Shown here: piece by piece, positions 35,320 through 44,908 of the stretch
Position numbering within the stretch: position 1 is the stretch's first letter
Layout of the letters: the number at the start of each line of letters is the position of its first letter
DNA from: Gilvimarinus xylanilyticus
GTDB taxonomy: Bacteria; Pseudomonadota; Gammaproteobacteria; Pseudomonadales; Cellvibrionaceae
DNA length: 64,000 nt
Assembly: GCF_024195295.1 (NCBI RefSeq)
Contig: NZ_JAMFTH010000004.1
Coordinates: forward strand, 248,001-312,000
Reading direction: 5' to 3'
Made by a program: the position numbers and the translations under genes
The notes under the pieces: generated by a model
Told to the model about the DNA's origin: nothing
Seen by the model: only the letters and a program-made list of their open reading frames with translations
Database searches by the model: none

Positions 35320-36327
35320 TTATAGTTTGATTTTATAATAATCGACATACCAATCCGCGAACTTTTGCAAACCTTCCGACAGCCTAGTATCCGGAGCAAA
35401 CCCAACAGCATCGCGTAAATCTTCAATATCTGCAAATGTTGTTGGAACATCGCCCTTTTGCATCGGCAAAAATTCTTTAATTGCTTCCTTGCCAACCGCG
35501 CTCTCCAGCGCCGAAATAAATGTCATGAGTTCGACAGGCTCATTATTGCCTATATTGTATACTTTGTAAGGTGCAAAACTCTCTGAAGACGGTGCGTTTG
35601 ACCACTTGGGATTTGTTCTAGGAGGCTTATCAAGCAACCTAATAACTCCCTCAACAATATCATCGATGTAGGTAAAATCGCGCTTCATCTGGCCGTTATT
35701 GAATACTTTTATCGGGCGCCCTTCAATAATTGCTTTCAGGAAAAGAAAGGGAGCCATGTCCGGTCTTCCCCAAGGGCCATAAACCGTAAAAAACCTGAGT
35801 CCTGTTGTGGGTAAACCATACAGGTGGCTGTAGCTATGGGCCATCAACTCATTAGATTTTTTGGTTGCGGCATAAAGGGACACAGGGTGATCCACACGGT
35901 CCTCAGTGCTGAAGGGCATTTTACCGTTCATGCCATAAACAGAACTGGATGATGCGTAAATCAAATGTGAAACTTGGAAATGCCTACAGGACTCCAAAAC
36001 ATTCAACATTCCCACTAAGTTACTTTGTGCGTATACAGAGGGGTTGTCAATTGAGTAGCGCACCCCCGCCTGCGCACCAAGGTGAACTACGCGATCAATA
36101 TCATACTGTTCAAAAAGTGAGGTCAAAGTAGAAGCGTCAGAGAAGTCCCCTCGCACATGCTTATAGCCCGAAAATTCAGCCAGCCTGTTGAGGCGGTCTT
36201 CTTTAAGCTGTGTATCGTAATAATCATTGTGGTTGTCTAGCCCAACCACATCATGTCCGGATTTTAAAAGTGACAGCGCCAAACTATATCCAATGAAACC
36301 GGCCGATCCTGTAACTAGTATACCCAT
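35320..36327 (-). CDS. NAD-dependent epimerase, UDP-glucuronate 4-epimerase-like
   Basis: 335 residues of the extended short-chain dehydrogenase family. The NAD site is GSAGFIGYSLALSL (residues 7-20); the catalytic Ser-Tyr-Lys triad is in YASSSSVYG and YAATKKSNE. HNDYYDTQLKEDRL (about residues 35-48) and FFTVYGPWGRPDMAPFLFLK are characteristic of the group that turns UDP-glucuronate into UDP-galacturonate. With Ugd (53067) it would provide UDP-GalA. Its codon use and AT content are unlike the genes at 15-34 kb, and it stands alone between the scar at 34.2-35.3 kb and an IS, suggesting separate acquisition. Confidence 0.87.
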   Translation of the reverse strand: MGILVTGSAGFIGYSLALSLLKSGHDVVGLDNHNDYYDTQLKEDRLNRLAEFSGYKHVRGDFSDASTLTSLFEQYDIDRVVHLGAQAGVRYSIDNPSVYAQSNLVGMLNVLESCRHFQVSHLIYASSSSVYGMNGKMPFSTEDRVDHPVSLYAATKKSNELMAHSYSHLYGLPTTGLRFFTVYGPWGRPDMAPFLFLKAIIEGRPIKVFNNGQMKRDFTYIDDIVEGVIRLLDKPPRTNPKWSNAPSSESFAPYKVYNIGNNEPVELMTFISALESAVGKEAIKEFLPMQKGDVPTTFADIEDLRDAVGFAPDTRLSEGLQKFADWYVDYYKIKL

Positions 36328-36629
36328 TTTCTAAAAACCTCAATAAATAGCGTCGAATAACAATGTGATCAACCTAGCAAAGTAAATGTTTTTGATGTTT
36401 CGCTAACTCTATATGGGAGGTTACTCCCATTCAAATGATAAGGCATAAAAGGTTGTTTGAGATTTTTATGAGATATGGCATGTATTATAACAACCAAATC
36501 GCACTTGAAGTAACTCCATTTCTGGACGCCTTTTGCAATCTTGAGTGTAGAAAAATTCACTTTTTAGTGGTTGTCGATCTCCGCCCCATCACTCAATATT
36601 TCTATTTTATCCACGTAAGAATCCATAAA
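36328..36629. other. Gap between the epimerase gene and the IS3-family element
   Basis: About 300 bp of AT-rich sequence upstream of the minus-strand epimerase, so it should hold its promoter. No gene or repeat is recognised. Confidence 0.4.
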
Positions 36630-36669
36630 GGTAATCCCCCCATTTTCAACCGAAGCTAAAAGTAGAAGG

Positions 36670-37497
36670 CTATGCGGCTAACGCCAGTTTTTGTATTGGC
36701 GTTATGCCACCCAAGGCCATGTTCGGCCTTTCGTTGTTATAAGTCCACAACCAGTTGGTAGCGTGTTGCTGAACCTCTTCGATGCAACTGAAGAGGTATT
36801 GCCCCAGCCAGTCATAGCGAACTGTGCGGTTGTAGCGTTCGATATAAGCATTCTGCTGTGGGTTGCCGGGCTGGATAAACTCCAACTTAACACCACGGTT
36901 TTCCGCCCAAGTCGCCAATAGATCGCTAATGTACTCGGGACCGTTGTCACAACGTAGCTGCTTGGGCTTGCCGCGCCATTCAATGATCTGATCCAAGGCG
37001 CGTATTACCCGCGCTGCTGGTAAGGAAAAGTCCACTTCGATCGCCAAGCCTTCACGATTAAAGTCATCAATCACATTGAATAGCCGGTAACTTCGACCAT
37101 CTTCAAGCTGGTCGTGCATAAAGTCCATTGACCAGCAGTCGTTCACAGCCTCGGGCACCGATAACGCTTCCGGTTTCTCTCTCACAAGCCGCTTCTTCGG
37201 CTTGATGCGCAGATTAAGTTCCAACGCCTTGTATATCCGGTAAACACGCTTGTGGTTCCAGCCATAGCCTTTGACGTTCCTCAGGTAAAGATAACAGAGC
37301 CCAAAACCCCAGTTGCGTTGATTATGGGTTAACCGGATCAACCAATCGGCAATCTCGGCGTTTTCGCTGCTGAGTTTGGGCTGATAGCGGTAGCAGGTCT
37401 CACTGATACCAACGGCCGCACAAGCCACACGTATACTGGCATCTTTGTGCTTAACCGCATCCTGCGCCACCTCCTTGAGTCGAGATGGCTTTACCAC
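36670..37497 (-). CDS. IS3-family transposase OrfB (DDE integrase domain)
   Basis: 275 residues. An N-terminal HTH_21-like part ([20 protein letters not shown]) is followed by the rve integrase core. The DDE residues are in [21 protein letters not shown] and [12 protein letters not shown], all intact. It is read from the -1 frame relative to orfA. A run of seven A followed by G (complement of 37498-37504) lies just before the orfA stop and would allow -1 frameshifting to make the OrfAB transposase. All motifs look functional. Confidence 0.93.
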   Translation of the reverse strand: MVKPSRLKEVAQDAVKHKDASIRVACAAVGISETCYRYQPKLSSENAEIADWLIRLTHNQRNWGFGLCYLYLRNVKGYGWNHKRVYRIYKALELNLRIKPKKRLVREKPEALSVPEAVNDCWSMDFMHDQLEDGRSYRLFNVIDDFNREGLAIEVDFSLPAARVIRALDQIIEWRGKPKQLRCDNGPEYISDLLATWAENRGVKLEFIQPGNPQQNAYIERYNRTVRYDWLGQYLFSCIEEVQQHATNWLWTYNNERPNMALGGITPIQKLALAA

Positions 37498-37757
37498 TTT
37501 TTTTGAAGCGCTTCCTGAACAATCTCGGCCTTCAAGCGCTCTTCGGCGTACATCTTCTTTAAACGCCGGTTCTCCTCCTCAAGCTCCTTGAGCCTCGCCA
37601 TCATAGAAGCGTCCATTCCACCGTACTTGCTGCGCCACTTGTAGAAGGTGGCAGAGCTCATGCCGTGCTCGCGACACAGCTCTGGGACCGGGGTTCCAGC
37701 CTCAGCTTGCTTAAGAATGGCCATGATCTGGCTATCTGAGTACTTCGATTTTTTCAT
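37491..37757 (-). CDS. IS3-family transposase OrfA (helix-turn-helix)
   Basis: About 88 residues from ATG 37757; the ATG follows CAGGAGATTCTGC, a good ribosome site, while a start at 37775 has none. [17 protein letters not shown] and [20 protein letters not shown] form the HTH, and the end ([19 protein letters not shown]) is the leucine-zipper segment of OrfA. It ends in a run of seven A, the slippery site for frameshifting into orfB. Confidence 0.92.
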   Translation of the reverse strand: MKKSKYSDSQIMAILKQAEAGTPVPELCREHGMSSATFYKWRSKYGGMDASMMARLKELEEENRRLKKMYAEERLKAEIVQEALQKKW

Positions 37758-37828
37758 GCAGAATCTCCTGCGCAAATGATACGAGAAAACTCTACTTTTG
37801 GCTCCTGTTAATTTCCGGGGGGATTACC

Positions 37829-38413
37829 CTTCGGATCGCCTCAAAGCCTTACCGTAAGCGTTACGGCAAAAATGATCGGCGAGGAACGATTAAAAACCGC
37901 GTGAGTATTGAACAGCGCCCAAGCGTCGTCGATCGGGGAAACCGTGTGGGTGACTGGGAAGGCGACACCATCATCGGCAAGAATCGCAAAGGCGCCTTAT
38001 TGACGATGGTTGAGCGCAAGACGCTGTATACGGTCATTGTTCTTCTAACAGGCAAAAGAGCCGATCTTCTCGCCGAGGCGGCCATTGAGCATATGGCGCA
38101 CCTCAAAGATCACGTCAAGACGATCACGTTTGACAATGGGCTTGAGTTTGCAGAACACGAGGCTATCTCAAAGGGGCTGGAGGCAAGCGTCTATTTTGCA
38201 CATCCCTATGCGTCGTGGGAGCGTGCCATTAACGAGAACACCAATGGGCTCATCCGCCAGTATTTCCCAAAGGGAACAGACTTTACAGAAGTGACGGACG
38301 AGCAGGTTCAGTTTGTGATGGATCGTCTGAACAACAGGCCAAGGGAGACGCGTGGCGGCTGTTCGCCGAACGAGCTATTTATGGGGCGGCGATATGACTT
38401 GCTCGCCGCGTAA
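37829..38413 (+). pseudogene. IS30-family transposase, 5'-truncated
   Basis: The frame is open from the edge of the IS3 element and gives an IS30 catalytic domain: KPYRKRYGKNDRRG (typical just before the core), GDWEGDTIIGK, TFDNGLEFAEHEA and SWERAINENTNGLIRQYFPK hold the DDE residues, ending GRRYDLLAA. The N-terminal DNA-binding half is missing, cut off at 37828 by the IS3 element. A GTG at 37901 could still give 170 residues, but without DNA-binding domains it cannot transpose. The IS30 right end probably lies near 38445. Confidence 0.9.
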
Positions 38414-38449
38414 CTAAATTGCAGTTATTACTTGAAACCACGTATCTTT

Positions 38450-38698
38450 TTATTCCTCTATGCGCTGAATTTGACGTTCAAGTTCTCGTATCCGGCGCTG
38501 ATCTGGCGTCAAGGGTGTGGCAGCAGGCTTGACGCCTTCACGCTCCAGGCGCAGCTGTCTCAACCATTTGTCCATTGTAGATAGCCCGACTCCCATCGCT
38601 TCAGCAGCTTCTTTAACTGTCCGACCTTGATCGACTACCAGCTGGGCCGATTCCAGTATAAACTCGGGGCTAAAAGTTGGTCTTGTTCGTTTACTCAT
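38450..38698 (-). pseudogene. IS3-family OrfA (second type), truncated by the IS30 copy
   Basis: 82 residues: [20 protein letters not shown] and [19 protein letters not shown] form the usual HTH, and the end [20 protein letters not shown] breaks off where family members continue into a long helix. The break coincides with the probable end of IS30, and there is no orfB. The upstream element end appears to be at 38750 (TGGCCACCTAATTAGAGG reading on the minus strand). Confidence 0.87.
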
Positions 38699-38750
38699 TG
38701 GTCACCTATGTGTCTAAGAAGTGATCATATCACCTCTAATTAGGTGGCCA

Positions 38751-38971
38751 AATTAACTATGCCACTACAATTAGCACCTTTAGCATCAAGAGCATCTTCA
38801 ATCTCTCTCGCAAGACAAGATCCTATGCAAAAAACACCTGATACGTCATTAAAGTCCTGCAATGTTACCTCAGGATTTATTTGAGCCGCCTTATTGTAGA
38901 TTCGATTCCTTGCCGCTCCAGTCCCTATATACATTGCTTTTTCTTACTTTTAATGCATCTTCAATTTTCAT
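38751..38971 (-). pseudogene. GSCFA-domain protein, frameshifted and interrupted by an IS
   Basis: From ATG 38971 the frame reads MKIEDALKVRKSNVYRDW and SGKESN, then hits a stop; the -/+1 frame continues as RIYNKAAQINPEVTLQDF and VFCIGSCLAREIEDALDAKG. The motif FCIGSCLAREIE is the signature start of the GSCFA family, SGNH-like esterase relatives found in polysaccharide loci. The two parts join near 38900, so one base was lost or gained. The gene then runs into the IS end at 38750, so most of it is gone. It follows the sulfotransferase gene by 15 bp, with a run of ten G in between. Confidence 0.6.
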
Positions 38972-38986
38972 CTCCCCCCCCCCGTG

Positions 38987-39754
38987 TCATGCATGGTTCA
39001 TATCTGACTCAGACACCAACCTCTGATACATTGAATCCAAATCTTCTTTGATCGACTGTCTAATCCTGTTTTTGACTTGCTCCCCTTTTCCAAAAGAGTT
39101 TGAATTAAAGTTTTCGCTAACAAAGCCTTCACGAATTTTTATACCAACATTTTTGAGCAAGCGTTCGGAAACAGGGGGCTGGCTAATAAACTGGTCATAC
39201 CCTACCAAAAACACCCGCTTACGCTCTGAAAGTCTCTGTTTAAAATAAAGACTATTTCTCGCGTACCAGAACATACCACAGACTTCTTCTTTAGTAGGGT
39301 TAGACTCGTAAAGAATTTCTGCCTTTTCAACAACTTCGGCGGGGTATGCATCCCGAAACCCCATATTACTAGTTTTATTATTCTTAAAAAGCGGGAGCAA
39401 GTGGCTATTTTTATCAATGCCTGGCCACTTAACCAACATTGAGGCAACCACATCAGCGTAGTTGCGAAACATCCAGATGGCAGACGATGAGCCAGCAAAA
39501 AAGTCCATTATGTCGGCGGCATAATGACTCTGAACTAGAGGTTTTATGATAACAGTGTCCTCAGAAACACTCCGTACTTTATCTTCAACCTCATCTAAAG
39601 GGTTCAGCTTTAAGCCTTGACGTACATCTTTTGAACAAAGAGTAGATCGAGCTTCTGGAAACGCTTTAACAGAACCCAAGCCACCAAGAGATTTAAGTAG
39701 AGCCGTAGTTCCCGATCTCTGACAGCCAAATATAAAAACAATTTTCTTATCCAA
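38987..39754 (-). CDS. Sulfotransferase family protein
   Basis: 255 residues. The PAPS 5'-phosphosulfate loop is FIFGCQRSGTTALLKSL (residues 7-23), and the 3'-phosphate site is AIWMFRNYADVVASML (about 92-107), both intact. No signal peptide or TPR part, so it is a compact cytoplasmic enzyme. It lies 22 bp after a glycosyltransferase gene on the same strand and just before the broken GSCFA gene. Codon use is more AT-rich than in the sulfotransferases at 19 and 31 kb, so it arrived independently. Likely acts on the glycan made by the neighbouring transferases. Confidence 0.85.
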   Translation of the reverse strand: MDKKIVFIFGCQRSGTTALLKSLGGLGSVKAFPEARSTLCSKDVRQGLKLNPLDEVEDKVRSVSEDTVIIKPLVQSHYAADIMDFFAGSSSAIWMFRNYADVVASMLVKWPGIDKNSHLLPLFKNNKTSNMGFRDAYPAEVVEKAEILYESNPTKEEVCGMFWYARNSLYFKQRLSERKRVFLVGYDQFISQPPVSERLLKNVGIKIREGFVSENFNSNSFGKGEQVKNRIRQSIKEDLDSMYQRLVSESDMNHA

Positions 39755-39776
39755 GACTAAAGCCTCTTCTAGTGAA

Positions 39777-41345
39777 TCAACAATTTCTCGTTAAAAGGTG
39801 TTTAAACAGCATTACGTGCTGATTGGCCCATGTACTCCAGTTATGACTCATCATGTAGCTGGACAAACGTCCTTTCTGGGCTAAATAATTATCTCTCGTT
39901 GAAATAATCGCTTTTTTCAGAGACTCATAGTCACCCGTTCTATATTCTATATGAGGAAACTCAGGAATAACCCCTATAGGTGGAGCAATTGCCATCGTTC
40001 CCGAAGCCAGAGCCTCCATAAAGGGGACGGGACCACCCTCAATTAGCGAGGGGACAAGGAGATAGTCAACCGCTTGATAGAAATCCGAAAAATCATCAAA
40101 GTCCCATACGGGGACGCCCCATGAATCATTAGTGGCGACGATTTTAACACCCTTCATCACCTCGGGGTCGTTATTCAATTGATGCACTAAGTGCTCGCCT
40201 TTCCTTCCCCCTTTATACACTCTTCCGACTATCCCTAAGGTCATTCGTGGTTTGAAGGATGCGTCGGCTCCCACTTTAATAACGGTTATTTTCTCTTCGG
40301 GTATATCAAACCTTCTAAGGTTCTCCGCAGCCTCTTCTGAAACGGCGATACAGTGATCAACTTCCCGAGCCACGGAAATCCACTTATCTGCATGAAGAGC
40401 TTCGTCAAAATGAGTAAAGTTTGCCACCACAACGCCAGACTTAGGGCGTTTATTGAAGTAGCCGTAGTTAATGTAATAATGAACATTAGCGTCGTGGTAA
40501 TCCTCATTTATCTTTGCGTTCTTTAAACGCTTTACAATCTCTTCCCCTTTTCTGTGCATTATCCAGCCGGGCTTCTCGGTAACCACTCTTAGCTTTACGT
40601 CATCCGAATTTGGCAAAACCACCTGTTCCTTTGAAAACATTCTCGTAATTACATCCTTCATTCGTTTAATATCGTTTGGCGGCGTCACTTTTTGGTCGAA
40701 CAGCTTTCTAGTTTTGTTCTCATAGTGAATGGCAGTCGCGTTATGGCAGTACATCACTTTCTTCTGGAACGCTTCTCTATACTCAAGGCACAAGATAACA
40801 TCCTGTGCTGCCACTTCACACTGCTCATCGAACCTGACCGCTAAAAACTCTTCTCGGTCGATTATCACAAACGCGCCTGTAACCGCAGGCACATCCATAT
40901 CATACGCAACCCTGGGATCTCTGTATGACGCCTTGTTTTTCAAATAATGATAAGGCATTAACTCATCGTTGATGAACATTCCCGCATGCTGAATATTTCC
41001 GTCCGGGTACCTTAAGTTCGCCCCCACAACACCAACATCACGCTGTTGAAAAACAGTCAATGCCCTATCGATGCAATGTTGATCTAACTCGATATCATCG
41101 TTAATGAAAAGCAGCGTATCGTAGCTCGCCATCTCGGCAATTTCATTGTTGTTTTTTGAAAAGTTGTATGGCTTGATTGATTCAAAAAGAATATTTTGGC
41201 TGTCATATCGACCAATTGGCGGCAGCGATTCACCATTCCAGGAACAGATCACCTCGTAATCCCCCTTGGGAAACGCTTTTGGAATAGAGATAATTAGCTT
41301 GTCAAGGTTCTCTAAGCTTCTGGATACCGTCAAAATTGACAACAT
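39777..41345 (-). CDS. Glycosyltransferase with GT2 and GT4 domains
   Basis: 522 residues. Residues ~1-250 are a GT2 domain: LSILTVSRSLENLDKLI, LLFINDDIELDQHCID (metal site), VVGANLRYPDGNIQHAGMF, and VTGAFVIIDREEFLAVRFDE. Residues ~310-520 are the donor half of a GT4 enzyme, with KITVIKVGADASFKPRMTLG, GRVYKGGRKGEHLVHQLN and PSLIEGGPVPFMEALASGTM. It begins 3 bp after the end of the gene at 41349, an operon. Acceptor and sugar unknown. Confidence 0.87.
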   Translation of the reverse strand: MLSILTVSRSLENLDKLIISIPKAFPKGDYEVICSWNGESLPPIGRYDSQNILFESIKPYNFSKNNNEIAEMASYDTLLFINDDIELDQHCIDRALTVFQQRDVGVVGANLRYPDGNIQHAGMFINDELMPYHYLKNKASYRDPRVAYDMDVPAVTGAFVIIDREEFLAVRFDEQCEVAAQDVILCLEYREAFQKKVMYCHNATAIHYENKTRKLFDQKVTPPNDIKRMKDVITRMFSKEQVVLPNSDDVKLRVVTEKPGWIMHRKGEEIVKRLKNAKINEDYHDANVHYYINYGYFNKRPKSGVVVANFTHFDEALHADKWISVAREVDHCIAVSEEAAENLRRFDIPEEKITVIKVGADASFKPRMTLGIVGRVYKGGRKGEHLVHQLNNDPEVMKGVKIVATNDSWGVPVWDFDDFSDFYQAVDYLLVPSLIEGGPVPFMEALASGTMAIAPPIGVIPEFPHIEYRTGDYESLKKAIISTRDNYLAQKGRLSSYMMSHNWSTWANQHVMLFKHLLTRNC

Positions 41346-41348
41346 TTT

Positions 41349-43565
41349 CTACTTCTCCATTAATTCAAGAATTAGCTCTCTATACTCTGAGACCATTTCT
41401 TCATAACTGGTTAGGGCCTCAAACTGTTTGTAAGCGCATTTCCTATAAGCGCTTAAACGCTGGAGACTGCCTATTACACCATAAAGCTTTGTTGCCAGCT
41501 CCTCTTCATTACCAGCTTCGTAAAAAACACCACTTTCACCTTCTGTAATTTGCTCAACGACTCCAAAGCAGGGAGTTGCCACTACTGGAAGAGAAAAATA
41601 TAGCGCCTCAAGAACTACCCTAGGATAGCTTTCGTGAACAGATGACATTACGAAGGTGTCGGAAGCAAGGTACAGCAGTTGAACCAGTGGGTCATTCGTA
41701 TCCTCTGTCTGGGGCAACAAATGAATTTTACCTTGCAACGCCACCGGAAGATTCAACATTTCATCGTAAACCAGTCTAGAATACTCATTATCATTCATGC
41801 CGACGATAAACACACGGGGCACCTCATCCAGCCTTTCATAGAGGCTGGGTAACGCGCGCACTAAATCCAGCTGCCCTTTCCTTTCGCAAACAGTGCCAAC
41901 ACTCAGTACTACTCTTTCGTTACTCGATATCCCCATCATTACTCGTGCAGTATCGCGCGTAACTCCACCAAGTTTTCTTTCAAGCTCAGACGCTTCAAGC
42001 CCATTGTAGATAACAGTTTGATTGCCAGAGTCTGCAAATCCCCAAAGATTCTTTGTTGCGCGAGCGACAAAAACTGATCGATCAACACGGGCTACCAATG
42101 AGTCAGCATATCCTCTAATATAGTCGGGCAAGTAGGAAAAGTAAGTTGTCGGATCCTCGCTCTCCCGAGGGATTAAGATAGTCGGAATGTCAAGGGCCAA
42201 ACCAACAATCGCAGAATGAAAAGACTGCAAGGTGTTCGCTACAATTACATCAGGAGATAGCGCCCCCATGGAGGCTATAAGATAATCTAGCTCGCTTAGC
42301 CAAGACTCCTCTGATGAGCCACGCACCCGAGGGTAGCTTTGAACGATCACCGAAATACCCTGTTCTTCGTAAGCCTCTCTCATTGGGCCGTCAGTAGGTG
42401 AAAAAACGACGGGATATAGCCTAGCCGACCTCGCCAAGCCAACTACTGTCTGATAAAGACTTGTCTGAGCACCCTGAACTTTAAAATTATGGGAAGCGAA
42501 TAAGACAACTCTCTTTCCTAGCGTCTTCGCGTGCTCTGCACGTTTTACCCAAGCCGACTTCTCCTTAAACCGCTCAATGCCGATAACTCTACTGACAGAA
42601 TCGGTAGACAACCTTACTTCCAACCTATGTTCGTCACCATCAAAAAATTGCTTAGGAACGCTTAATAGCAACTCACCGGCCGGAATATTTAAGGCTCTTT
42701 GGACATCCGGCCGATTGTTGGTCACATTCGTTGTCCTGACCACTTCGCCATCAATTAAAAGGTGTGCCTTTACACTCTTCAACTCTTTTATTGTAGGCAT
42801 TGCCAGCCAGCCCCTATACCTGCCTTTAGAAAAGGACTCTTTTCGAAAGCTTACCTTTATTTCACCGCATTCCGGAAGCTTTACTTTGCCTCCGTCAAGT
42901 TTTTCTTTGATTTGACCTAACCTCTGAAACTCCTTCCTTGATAAAAACCGTGCATTGTCAATCAGGCTTGTACGACGAAAAAAAATGTCGCATAACGACC
43001 GCCTAAGTCCCGACACCCTCTCAAAGTAGAGCTGGAACCTATTAAGGGTATCATCTGAAACATCCAGCCATAGATCATGCGTGTTAAACACTGCAGCTGA
43101 TCTACTTCTGATAGGCTGAATTCTTCCACATTCTAGAAAAGGAAAGTCAACTGGAACTTTCGTCTTCTCACCTGCAACCTGAATTACGCTCCCCCAACAT
43201 ACATGGTGAAGCAAACCAAATATTAGAGAAGATCGACCAGCGCTTTCTAAGTTAACGATTGCAGCGGGCTGAGAGACGACCAAGTCTCGAAGTTGCGTCA
43301 CAAAGGAGGCGCTCTTTTCAAACTCACGCAAGGCAACCCATCCCGAGGCAAGGTCTTTGTCACTCTCAATAACACTGATTGGCTTTAAAACATCCCGCCT
43401 AATAAAACTAGGAATTAACCGCAAATTAAACGCTGCTTGTTCTGCGACTACATTATTAGCCCCAAGACTGGCAATGCATTTGACATAGCCATCAAATGCA
43501 TTGGAGTAATTCCTCTTCCTAAAAGCGGAGTTAGCTCGGCCTAAAGATTTTTTTACGTTATCCAT
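41349..43565 (-). CDS. GT4 glycosyltransferase with long N-terminal extension
   Basis: About 738 residues from ATG 43565; a GTG at 43580 is the alternative and neither has a strong ribosome site. The first ~340 residues are not recognised: a short TPR-like start (NSAFRKRNYSNAFDGYVKC), then mixed structure including a beta region (VKLPECGEIKVSFRKESF). From about residue 345 it is a GT4 enzyme: RVVLFASHNFKVQGAQTSLY, RVVLSVGTVCERKGQLDLVR and FVMSSVHESYPRVVLEALYF with the donor-binding Glu. AT-rich codon use like its neighbours down to 35 kb. It probably belongs to one operon with rmlA upstream and the GT2/GT4 gene and sulfotransferase downstream. Confidence 0.86.
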   Translation of the reverse strand: MDNVKKSLGRANSAFRKRNYSNAFDGYVKCIASLGANNVVAEQAAFNLRLIPSFIRRDVLKPISVIESDKDLASGWVALREFEKSASFVTQLRDLVVSQPAAIVNLESAGRSSLIFGLLHHVCWGSVIQVAGEKTKVPVDFPFLECGRIQPIRSRSAAVFNTHDLWLDVSDDTLNRFQLYFERVSGLRRSLCDIFFRRTSLIDNARFLSRKEFQRLGQIKEKLDGGKVKLPECGEIKVSFRKESFSKGRYRGWLAMPTIKELKSVKAHLLIDGEVVRTTNVTNNRPDVQRALNIPAGELLLSVPKQFFDGDEHRLEVRLSTDSVSRVIGIERFKEKSAWVKRAEHAKTLGKRVVLFASHNFKVQGAQTSLYQTVVGLARSARLYPVVFSPTDGPMREAYEEQGISVIVQSYPRVRGSSEESWLSELDYLIASMGALSPDVIVANTLQSFHSAIVGLALDIPTILIPRESEDPTTYFSYLPDYIRGYADSLVARVDRSVFVARATKNLWGFADSGNQTVIYNGLEASELERKLGGVTRDTARVMMGISSNERVVLSVGTVCERKGQLDLVRALPSLYERLDEVPRVFIVGMNDNEYSRLVYDEMLNLPVALQGKIHLLPQTEDTNDPLVQLLYLASDTFVMSSVHESYPRVVLEALYFSLPVVATPCFGVVEQITEGESGVFYEAGNEEELATKLYGVIGSLQRLSAYRKCAYKQFEALTSYEEMVSEYRELILELMEK

Positions 43566-43607
43566 AAAGTTTTTTGTCACCCATTAGCGAATCGTAATCA
43601 CTTGAAA

Positions 43608-44480
43608 TTAATCAACATCACCAATCAAGTGCTTCAAATACTTACCATACTGAGTTTTTCTGTATAGAAGTGCCTGAGCCTCTAAATCCACGGATGTAAT
43701 CCATTGATTCCTCCATGCAATTTCTTGAAGGCAAGCCACCTTCAAACCCTGCCTATGCTCAATGGTTTGCACATACTGCGCTGCCTCAAGTAGACTATCG
43801 TGAGTCCCGGTATCCAACCACGCAAACCCCCTCCCCAAGCGCTCCACACTTAAGTCGCCTCGTTCTAAATATGCATTGTTAATAGAAGTAATTTCCAACT
43901 CACCTCGGACTGAGGGCTTAACCGACTTCGCAATATCAACAACATCGTTGTCATAGAAGTATAAGCCAGTCACCGCGTAGTGGGATTTTGGTTTCTCTGG
44001 CTTTTCTTCAATGCTAATGGCTTTACCATTTTCATCAAACTCCACTACGCCAAATCGCTCAGGGTCATTAACCCAATAGCCAAAGACAGTTGCACCTTTT
44101 CCTTTACTTGCGGCATTTTTAAGTTGATTGGTAAAGTGCTGACCGTGAAAAATGTTGTCGCCCAACACCAAGCAGACGCTGTCATTGCCAATAAATTCTT
44201 CGCCGATAATGAAAGCTTGGGCCAGGCCGTCCGGGCTGGGTTGGACTTTATAGCTAAAGGTAACGCCAAACTGCTCGCCCGTACCCAATAATTTTTGATA
44301 TTGAGGCAAATCGTCAGGGGTACTGATGATTAATATATCGCGAACACCCGCCAGCATTAGAACTGATATGGGGTAGTAAATCATCGGTTTGTCGTACACT
44401 GGCAATAATTGCTTTGATGTTCCCAGAGTGATGGGGTGTAGGCGGGTTCCGCTGCCGCCTGCCAGTACGATGCCTTTCAT
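43608..44480 (-). CDS. rmlA: Glucose-1-phosphate thymidylyltransferase
   Basis: 290 residues, the family length. [18 protein letters not shown] is the nucleotide-binding loop, [13 protein letters not shown] the metal site, and [17 protein letters not shown] and [14 protein letters not shown] complete the signature. It makes dTDP-glucose from dTTP and glucose-1-phosphate, the first step to dTDP-rhamnose. It is separated from rmlBCD by about 430 bp of repeats, which may have been inserted into an older rml operon. Confidence 0.97.
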   Translation of the reverse strand: MKGIVLAGGSGTRLHPITLGTSKQLLPVYDKPMIYYPISVLMLAGVRDILIISTPDDLPQYQKLLGTGEQFGVTFSYKVQPSPDGLAQAFIIGEEFIGNDSVCLVLGDNIFHGQHFTNQLKNAASKGKGATVFGYWVNDPERFGVVEFDENGKAISIEEKPEKPKSHYAVTGLYFYDNDVVDIAKSVKPSVRGELEITSINNAYLERGDLSVERLGRGFAWLDTGTHDSLLEAAQYVQTIEHRQGLKVACLQEIAWRNQWITSVDLEAQALLYRKTQYGKYLKHLIGDVD

Positions 44481-44519
44481 TTAGCTTTCCTTTGATGTTT
44501 GGTTACTTTGTTGCGTTGT

Positions 44520-44870
44520 TTGCTCCGCTAAAGCGGGCTCTTTTTCTGGATTCCCTGTCGTGGCAGGGAATGACGTTACTACTAAACCCTTTCCTATTTC
44601 TGGATTCCCTGTCGTGGCAGGGAATGACGGTAATGCTAATTTGTCTTTTCACCTGCCTGGATTCCCTATCGTGGTAGGGAATGACGATAATGATAAACCG
44701 CCTGTCTCCTGTTTGGGTTCCCTATCGTGGTAAAGAATGACATTAGTGCTAATTTGTCTCTTCGTCTGCCTAGGTTCCCTGTCGTGGCAGGGAATGACGT
44801 TGCTACTAAACCCTTTCATATTTCTGGATTCGCTGTCGTGGCAGGGATTGACGATTTTACTAACCGCTCC
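44520..44870. repeat. REP-like array, six palindromes inside the rml gene set
   Basis: Six copies of a palindrome of the form TGGATTCCCTGTCGTGGCAG followed by GGAATGACG, spaced about 55-65 bp apart with variable AT-rich spacers. Copies vary at the loop and by compensating changes in the stem (CTGTCGTGGCAG versus CTATCGTGGTAG), which suggests the stem matters. Lies between rmlD (stop at 44909) and rmlA. Confidence 0.87.
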
Positions 44871-44908
44871 GATTCCCTCCTTTTGGGAAAAACGGTTTTC
44901 TTTTGGGG

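Larger units (their letters stand above)
36630..37828 (-). mobile_element. IS3-family insertion sequence (IS407-like), apparently complete
   Basis: About 1.2 kb with orfA and orfB on the minus strand. The ends are inverted repeats: GGTAATCCCCCC at 36630-36641 and its complement at 37817-37828, with further matching inside (AAGCTAAAAGTAGA versus GAGCCAAAAGTAGA). No target duplication is seen: the right side abuts a truncated IS30 transposase gene, while the left side shows no IS30 sequence. It therefore seems to have caused or joined a deletion. Confidence 0.85.
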
